Source: JAICQM01 sp963781555
GTDB taxonomy: Bacteria; Chloroflexota; Limnocylindria; QHBO01
Length of the DNA: 64,000 nt
Reading direction: 5' to 3'
NCBI GenBank assembly: GCA_963781555.1
Contig: CAWAGB010000006.1
Coordinates: 558,001 to 622,000, forward strand
Under the pieces are notes generated by a model that did not search any database, was not told the DNA's origin, and saw nothing but the letters and a program-made list of their open reading frames with translations. A program made the translations under genes and the position numbers. Below, one piece after another: positions 59,037 through 64,000 of this stretch. Numbering within the stretch: the first letter of the stretch is position 1; each line of letters starts with the position of its first letter.

Positions 59037-60986
59037 CTAGCCGGCGGCGCCGACCTCGGCGCGCGCAGGCACGCCGCCGAGCGCCTCGCGGACCTGCGCC
59101 AGGATGCCCGGCTCATCGATGCGCTGCTGGCGCCGCAGATCGTCGACCGCGCCGTGGTGCACGAATCCCTCGGCCAGCGCGACCTTGTGCAGCGGCACGT
59201 GGACGCCGGCGCGGTTGAGCGCGTCGAGCACCGCGTCGCCGAAGCCGCCCATGGCGGCCGACTCCTCGGCGGTGACCACCAGGCGCTTGCCCGCGGCATG
59301 CTCGGCGAGGAGCGCCTCGTCGAGCGGCTTCGCCCAGCGGGCGTTGATGACGGTCGGCTGCAGCCCGTCTTCGGCGGCAAGCGTGTCGGCCACGCGCAGC
59401 AGGCGCTGCACGATGGGTCCGAACCCGGTCAGCAGCAGGTCCGCGCCGGCACGCAGCACCTCGCCGCGGCCGATCTCGAGCGGCTCGCCGTCGCGGTCGG
59501 GGAGGTCCTCGCCCGCGTCGCGCGGGTAGTGCAGCGAGATCGGTCCGTCATTGCCGGAAGGCGGTGACGACCATGTCGCGCAGCTCCTGCTCGTCCTTCG
59601 GCGAACCGATCACCAGGTTCGGCAGGGAGCGCTGCGCGGACAGGGTGAACATCCCCTGGTGGCTCGTGCCGTCCTCGCCAACGAGGCCGGCACGATCGAT
59701 GGCAACCAGCACGGCTGCGTCGTTCTGGCACACGTCATGGACGAGCTGGTCGTAGGCGCGCTGGCTGAAGGTCGAGTAGAGCGCCACCACCGGCCGCTTG
59801 CCGGCCAGCGCCAGGCCGGTCGCCATGGTCATCGCGTGCTGCTCGGCGATGCCGACGTCGAAGAGGCGCTCCGGGAAGTGCTCGCCGAAGCGGGCCAGGC
59901 CGGTGCCGGTGGGCATGCCGGCCGTGATGGCGCAGATGCGCTCATCAGTCCGCGCCAGGCGGACCAGCTCCTCGGACGAAGGTCTGGGTGTAGGTCTTGG
60001 CCTTGTGCGACGCCCGCGGGCGCGGGGACCGCCTCCTCGGTCGGGTCGATGAGGGTCAGGTCGACCGGCGGCAGGGATGCGCCGTGGAAGCTGACGCTGT
60101 CTTCCTCGGCGGGCGCATAGCCCTTGCCCTTGATGGTCTTGACGTGCACGAGCACCGGTGTCGGCAGCGCGAACGCCTTCTCGAATGCGTCCTCGAGCTC
60201 TTCACGGTCGTGGCCGTCCAGCACGCCGATGTAGGTGACGCCCATATCCTCGAAGAAGCCGACCTTGGCCCACGAGCGCTTGAAACCCTCCTTGGCCCAG
60301 GCGACGGTGTCGAAGGCCGCCTGGCCGATGAGCGGGATGCGAGGCAGGGCGCGCTTTCCCGCCTCCTTCGTCTCCTGGTAGGCCCGCGACAGGCGCAGCT
60401 TGTTGAGCCGCGTGGCCAGGCCGCCCACAGACGGGCTGATGCTCATCTCGTTGTCGTTGAGCACGATGAGCAGCCGCGTCCGCATGTGGCCGACGTGGTT
60501 GAGCGCCTCGAGGGTCAGGCCGCTCTGCAGCGCTGCGTCGCCGACGCACACGGCGATCCGCTGGGCTCGCTCCGCCGAGCCCCGCGGAGCGAGGTCGCGT
60601 GCGGCCGCCAAGCCCACCCCGATGCTCACCCCCGTGCCGGCGTGCCCGCCGTCCATCACGTCGTGCGGCGACTCGCCGCGGCGCGGGAAGCCGCCGACGC
60701 CGTCCACCTGGCGCAGGGTGTGGAAGCGTCCGTAGCGACCGGTGAGCAGCTTGTGGGCGTATGCCTGGTGCCCCGTGTCCCACACGATGCGGTCGCGCGG
60801 GGAGTCCATCACGCGGTGGAGCGCCATCGTGATCTCGACCGCGCCCAGCGAGCTGGCCAGGTGGCCGCCGGTGGCGTGCACGGTGCGGATCATCTTCTCG
60901 CGCAGCTCGGCGGCGAGCTGGGCAAGCTCTGGCTCCCCCATGCCGCGCAGGGCGGCCGGATCGGTCAGGGTATCGAGGATGGGCAC
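59037..60986 (-). CDS. dxs: 1-deoxy-D-xylulose-5-phosphate synthase, apparently broken by three frame changes
   Basis: The thiamine-diphosphate enzyme that opens the MEP pathway, about 648 residues when repaired. Piece 1 (60986 to about 60015) has D-T-G-H-Q-A-Y-A-H-K, L-N-D-N-E-M-S-I-S and T-I-K-G-K-G-Y. The frame then moves near 60013-60020 (joining to S-H-K-A-K-T-Y-T-Q-T-F), again near 59969-59974 (F-V-R | E-L-V-R-L-A), and near 59549-59555 (F-R-Q | N-D-G-P-I-S-L-H-Y-P-R). Piece 2 holds G-I-A-E-Q-H-A and D-R-A-G-L-V-G-E-D-G. The GDG metal motif reads G-D-A. It starts at a GTG. Confidence 0.88.
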
Positions 60987-61019
60987 GCGGTCAGTCAGGC
61001 TCCAGTGGCGCGGTGATCG

Positions 61020-61025
61020 AGTATA
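61020..61025 (-). promoter_or_regulatory. -10 element of dxs
   Basis: On the minus strand TATACT lies 33 nt before the dxs GTG, leaving a normal 5' leader of about 26-28 nt with TGGAG in it. This contrasts with the leaderless genes elsewhere in the window. Confidence 0.45.
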
Positions 61026-61049
61026 GAACGATCCGCAGGGGGTTCCGCG

Positions 61050-61487
61050 TCACCCGATCCGGTGGCGGAGCACGCGGCTCGTCTTCACCAGCGCGTAGCC
61101 GTGGCGCTCGTAGAACCGATGCGCCCGCTCGCGCTCGACGCGCGAATAGACCTGGACCGATGGCAGTCCGCGCCCCCCAGCCCACGCCTCGGCGGCGGCC
61201 AGCAGGGCAGCCCCCACGCCGTCCGAGCGATGCGTCTCGTCCACCACCATGCCCGCGATCTGGGCGTGCGGCGCCGAGGTGAGCGGGGTGCGGTGCTGCA
61301 CATGGATCCAGCCGATGGCCGCGTCGGTGGCATCGACCGCCACCAGCACCGCGTCGTCGCTCGCCAGCACCCGCGCCAACCGCTCGGCCTGCTCGGCCGC
61401 CTCGACCGGGTAGCCGAGCTGGGTGGTGAGCGGCGCCAGCGCCGGCGCGTCGTCGAGGCGCGCGCGGCGGACCCGAGGGGCCGTCAC
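61050..61487 (-). CDS. GNAT-family N-acetyltransferase
   Basis: A 145-residue acetyltransferase fold: R-x-A-R-L-D-D-A-P-A-L start, I-A-G-M-V-V-D-E-T-H-R-S-D-G-V-G-A-A-L-L (the acetyl-CoA binding R/Q-x-x-G-x-G/A region) and the C-terminal A-H-R-F-Y-E-R-H-G-Y. The acceptor is unknown. It overlaps xseB by 4 bp and ends 63 bp before dxs, so it sits in the operon without obvious functional linkage. Confidence 0.9.
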   Translation of the reverse strand: MTAPRVRRARLDDAPALAPLTTQLGYPVEAAEQAERLARVLASDDAVLVAVDATDAAIGWIHVQHRTPLTSAPHAQIAGMVVDETHRSDGVGAALLAAAEAWAGGRGLPSVQVYSRVERERAHRFYERHGYALVKTSRVLRHRIG

Positions 61488-61765
61488 TCCGGCTCGGGAG
61501 GCACCGTCGACGGCTCCGCCGCGGCCGCGGTCCCTGCGCGGCGGCCCAGCTCGCTGATCGTCAGCTCTGCCTCGCGCAGCCGCGACTCCGACGCGGCGTG
61601 GAGGCGCAGCCCGGCCTGGTAGAGGCGGATGCTCTCCTCCAGGCCCACGCTCCCCGCCTCCAGTGCCTGGACGATCCGCTGCAGCTGCGCCACCAGCTCG
61701 TCGAACGGCCGCTCCCCGAGCGCCGCGTCGTCGAGCGCCTCGATGGCCCCCACGTCGATGGTCAT
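61484..61765 (-). CDS. xseB: Exodeoxyribonuclease VII small subunit
   Basis: A 93-residue helical subunit that wraps around XseA. The family pattern is clear: F-D-E-L-V-A-Q-L-Q-R-I-V-Q-A-L-E-A-G-S-V-G-L-E-E-S-I-R-L-Y-Q-A-G. The last 15 residues are disordered. It overlaps xseA by 4 bp and the GNAT gene by 4 bp. Confidence 0.95.
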   Translation of the reverse strand: MTIDVGAIEALDDAALGERPFDELVAQLQRIVQALEAGSVGLEESIRLYQAGLRLHAASESRLREAELTISELGRRAGTAAAAEPSTVPPEPE

Positions 61766-63009
61766 TCCGCCTCCCGCTGCCGCGCCTCGGTGACGCGGGT
61801 GCTGAGAGTACCGTGCGCCACGGTCACGGTGAGCGAGGCGCCCGCCGGCGCGGCTGCGGGGTCGCGAACCACCGCACCGTCATCGGTCTGGGCAATCGCA
61901 TAGCCGCGCTCCAGGGTCGCCTGCGGTCCGAGGGCCCGGAGGCCGTCGCGCAGTCCGTCGAGTGTCGCGCGGTCACGCACCGTGCGCGAGGCCAATGCGC
62001 GGGCGGAGCGGTCCACCAGGTCGGCGGTCCGCTGGCGGACCGCGGCGATGTCCGGCGCGGCTGCGCTGAGTGCGCGTCCCTCCGAAGCCACGAAGCGGCG
62101 TCGCTCCTCCAGCCGGCCGAGCAACGCTGCCGACGCACGAGCCCGGAGGCGCAGGAGGATTGCCGGCAGCTGGGTCCCGTCCGGAGTGGCGAGCTCGGCG
62201 GCCGCCGACGGCGTGGGTGCGCGCACGTCGGCCGCGAAGTCGGCCAGGGTGACGTCCGACTCGTGGCCGACGCCCACGATGATCGGCACCGGGGAGCGGC
62301 GCACGGCGCGCACCACGCGCTCGTCGTTGAACGGCCACAGGTCCTCGAGCGAGCCGCCGCCGCGGGCCAGGATGATGACGTCCAGCTCGGGGCGGGCGTA
62401 GATGCGCTCCAGGGCTCGGACCACGGACGGTGCCGCGGTGGCACCCTGGACGATCGTCGGCGACAGGACGACTTCCACCAGCGGGAAGCGGCGGCGCAGG
62501 ACGTTGCCGATGTCGCGCCACACCGCGCCGACGGGGGAGGTGACGACCCCGATCCGCCGCGGCCAGCGCGGCACGGGCCGCTTCAGCCGCTCCTCGAACA
62601 GCCCCTCGGCCGCGAGGCGGATGCGGAGCTGCTCGTATTCGGCGTGCAGGTCGCCGGCACCGGCAGGCGTGACCGACTCGACGTACAGCTGGTAGACGCC
62701 CTGCGCCTCGTAGGCACGCACCCGGCCATGGCAGATGAGCTGCATGCCGTGCGCGGGGCGCACCGTGGCGCGCGCCAGCTCCTCGCGGAAGAGGACCGCC
62801 TTCACCTGCGACGCGCCGTCCTTGAGGGTGAAGAAGCAGTGCCCGGATGGCGGGAACGACGGCTGGCTGACCTCGCCCTCGACCCACACATCGGCGAGCG
62901 TGGCGTCGCCGTCGAGCAGGGTGCGCACGCGACGGTTGAGATCGGCGACGCGCAGGATGCGCGGTGCGGCGCGCGGCCCGTCCCAGAGGGTCGGCTGCTC
63001 CGCGCTCAT
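61762..63009 (-). CDS. xseA: Exodeoxyribonuclease VII large subunit
   Basis: The 415-residue catalytic subunit degrades single-stranded DNA. An N-terminal OB fold (about residues 17-115; W-V-E-G-E-V-S-Q-P) precedes the nuclease domain with R-I-G-V-V-T-S-P-V-G-A-V-W-R-D-I, A-R-G-G-G-S-L-E-D-L-W-P-F and G-V-G-H-E-S-D-V-T-L-A-D-F-A-A-D-V-R-A-P-T-P, then a coiled coil. All signature motifs are intact. It lies 15 bp after the efp stop and overlaps xseB. Confidence 0.96.
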   Translation of the reverse strand: MSAEQPTLWDGPRAAPRILRVADLNRRVRTLLDGDATLADVWVEGEVSQPSFPPSGHCFFTLKDGASQVKAVLFREELARATVRPAHGMQLICHGRVRAYEAQGVYQLYVESVTPAGAGDLHAEYEQLRIRLAAEGLFEERLKRPVPRWPRRIGVVTSPVGAVWRDIGNVLRRRFPLVEVVLSPTIVQGATAAPSVVRALERIYARPELDVIILARGGGSLEDLWPFNDERVVRAVRRSPVPIIVGVGHESDVTLADFAADVRAPTPSAAAELATPDGTQLPAILLRLRARASAALLGRLEERRRFVASEGRALSAAAPDIAAVRQRTADLVDRSARALASRTVRDRATLDGLRDGLRALGPQATLERGYAIAQTDDGAVVRDPAAAPAGASLTVTVAHGTLSTRVTEARQREAE

Positions 63010-63024
63010 GCGTCCCGACCGGAC

Positions 63025-63585
63025 CTACTGGACCCGGGTGACGTACTCGCCGGTGCGGGTGTCGACGCGCAGCGTGTCGCCCTCGTTGACGAAGAGCGGC
63101 ACCTGCACCACCAGGCCGGTCTCGACGGTGGCGGCCTTCTTGGCACCGGTCGCCGTGTCGCCGGCGAAGCCGGGATCGGTCTGGGTCACCACCAGGTCGA
63201 CGGTCACCGGCAGGTCGACGCCCAGGATCTCGCCCTCGTGGCTGGAGACGAAGACGTCCGTGTTCTCCTTGAGGAACTTGGCGTCGTCACCGAGCAGCGT
63301 GGCGTTGACCGCGAACTGATCGTAGGTCTCGCTGTCCATGAAGTGGAACGTGTTCTCGTCCCCGTACAGGTACTGCACCCGGCGCTGCTCCACCCGGGCA
63401 CGCGGCCAGCGTGTGCCGGCCTGGAAGGTGCGCTCGATGATGTCGCCCTTGCGCACGTTCTGCATCTTCATGCGGACCTGCGCGGAGCCGCGGGCCATCT
63501 TGATGTGCGTCCAGTCGAGGACCTTCATCAGCTGACCGTCCAGCTCGATGATGATCCCCTTCTTGACGTCGCCGGTGCTGATCAA
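63025..63585 (-). CDS. efp: Elongation factor P
   Basis: The 186-residue factor rescues ribosomes stalled on proline runs. It has the KOW-like domain I (residues 1-63), then two OB domains ending G-E-Y-V-T-R-V-Q. The domain I tip reads H-I-K-M-A-R32-G-S-A-Q in place of the common K-P-G-K-G, so an Arg sits where many species carry a modified Lys. The start is TTG at 63585, supported by AGGAG 6 nt upstream. Confidence 0.95.
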   Translation of the reverse strand: MISTGDVKKGIIIELDGQLMKVLDWTHIKMARGSAQVRMKMQNVRKGDIIERTFQAGTRWPRARVEQRRVQYLYGDENTFHFMDSETYDQFAVNATLLGDDAKFLKENTDVFVSSHEGEILGVDLPVTVDLVVTQTDPGFAGDTATGAKKAATVETGLVVQVPLFVNEGDTLRVDTRTGEYVTRVQ

Positions 63586-63620
63586 TCGTTGCTCCTGTGT
63601 GGACCGAGGGGTGCGGACGA

Positions 63621-63626
63621 AGGATA
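63621..63626 (-). promoter_or_regulatory. Candidate -10 of efp
   Basis: On the minus strand TATCCT lies 35 nt before the efp TTG, leaving room for a short leader that contains the AGGAG site. Confidence 0.35.
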
Positions 63627-63639
63627 GCGCGGCGCCGTT

Positions 63640-64000
63640 CTAGAGGACGATCGGCTCGCGCGGGGCGTGCGTGAGGAGGCGCGCGCCGCCTTCCTCGACC
63701 ACCACCAGGTCCTCGATCCGTATGCCGGTGATCCCGGGCAGGTATACCCCCGGCTCGATGCTGAACACCATCCCCTCGGTGAGTGGCTCGTCGAAGCTGA
63801 GCAGGAACGGGTCCTCGTGCGTCTCCAGACCGATGCCATGGCCGAGGCCATGGCTGAACGCCGCCGCCTGGCCGGCTGCGGCGATGACGCCACGCGCGGC
63901 GGCGTCGATCGCGGTGCCGGTGACGCCGGGTCGCACCGCGTCAATGGCCACCGCCTGCGCCTCTCGGACCAGCGCGTGCAGCTTGACGATCTCGGCCGGC
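63640..64000 (-). CDS. M24-family aminopeptidase (Xaa-Pro peptidase-like), N-terminus outside window
   Basis: The last 119 residues of a pita-bread metallopeptidase run off the window edge. Metal ligands visible: His in S-H-G-L-G-H-G-I-G-L-E-T-H-E, Glu in V-F-S-I-E-P-G-V-Y-L-P-G and Glu in G-I-R-I-E-D-L-V-V-V. The sequence fits the Xaa-Pro aminopeptidase group (PepQ/YpdF), which is very often encoded just before efp, as here. Confidence 0.9.
   Translation of the reverse strand, partial: PAEIVKLHALVREAQAVAIDAVRPGVTGTAIDAAARGVIAAAGQAAAFSHGLGHGIGLETHEDPFLLSFDEPLTEGMVFSIEPGVYLPGITGIRIEDLVVVEEGGARLLTHAPREPIVL

Noticed and set aside
55840..60020. Programmed ribosomal frameshifting in recN, tlyA and dxs
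   Set aside because: No slippery heptamer with a downstream structure was seen at the breaks, these families are not known to use recoding, and dxs would need three events.

Overview
The window is very GC-rich, gene-dense bacterial chromosome, most probably from an uncultured member of the Chloroflexota. The evidence for that is the mix of a Gram-positive-like housekeeping order (efp, xseAB, dxs, tlyA, nadK, recN, xerD, scpAB, rluB-cmk, plsC, ispH, der, gpsA), a DUF951 protein, TldD/TldE, ETF with a FadF-like membrane iron-sulfur protein, and many apparently leaderless genes. The taxonomic call is an inference. Almost all genes between 1 and 13.7 kb and between 47 and 64 kb lie on the minus strand.

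Layout. 0.1-13.7 kb: minus-strand run of a MurJ-like flippase, an ExoX-C-like small protein, a YtcJ-type amidohydrolase, a GT2 glycosyltransferase, an MFS exporter, DUF951, the TldE/TldD pair, two DUF881 proteins, a membrane-anchored gluzincin and an orphan peptide-binding lipoprotein-type SBP. 13.8-17.1 kb: two unknown plus-strand genes converging on an ABC-2 drug-type exporter. 17.2-19.3 kb: Ku with several tiny hydrophilic stress-type proteins. 19.4-25.9 kb: a redox/copper region with two cupredoxin-like lipoproteins, a polytopic membrane protein, CcdA, a glutaredoxin-like protein and a TlpA-like thioredoxin. It is interrupted by a 1.4-kb segment flanked by a 17-bp direct repeat of the tRNA-Arg(CCU) 3' end. 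25.9-29.4 kb: dCTP deaminase, NrdR behind two candidate NrdR boxes, and a divergent BadF-type sugar kinase / GH4 glycosidase pair. 30-38.8 kb: EtfA, EtfB, acyl-CoA dehydrogenase, a Rieske membrane protein, a class III aminotransferase with an Lrp regulator, and a FadF-like ETF:quinone oxidoreductase. Together these make an electron route from acyl-CoA to menaquinone. 38.8-43.4 kb: molybdenum cofactor genes (MoaC-MogA fusion, MoeA), an M50-CBS protease, two small membrane proteins and tRNA-Pro(GGG). 43.4-64 kb: the housekeeping block (gpsA, der, ispH, plsC, fused rluB-cmk, scpB, scpA, HD protein, M50 protease, PNP, PH/SHOCT protein, xerD, recN, nadK, RHH protein, tlyA, dxs, GNAT, xseB, xseA, efp and a partial M24 peptidase).

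Two patterns cut across the window. First, the leading genes of many transcription units have TANNNT ending exactly 6 or 7 nt before the start codon and no Shine-Dalgarno sequence, which points to leaderless mRNAs. Genes inside operons, and the Ku-region genes, instead carry strong AGGAGG-type sites. Second, recN, tlyA and dxs (55.4-61 kb) and the SBP signal peptide (13.65 kb) are each broken by single-base frame changes. Because dxs should be needed in a genome that also has ispH, these look more like consensus errors than gene death. No CRISPR array, insertion sequence, rRNA or phage block was seen, and no intergenic stretch exceeds about 200 bp.
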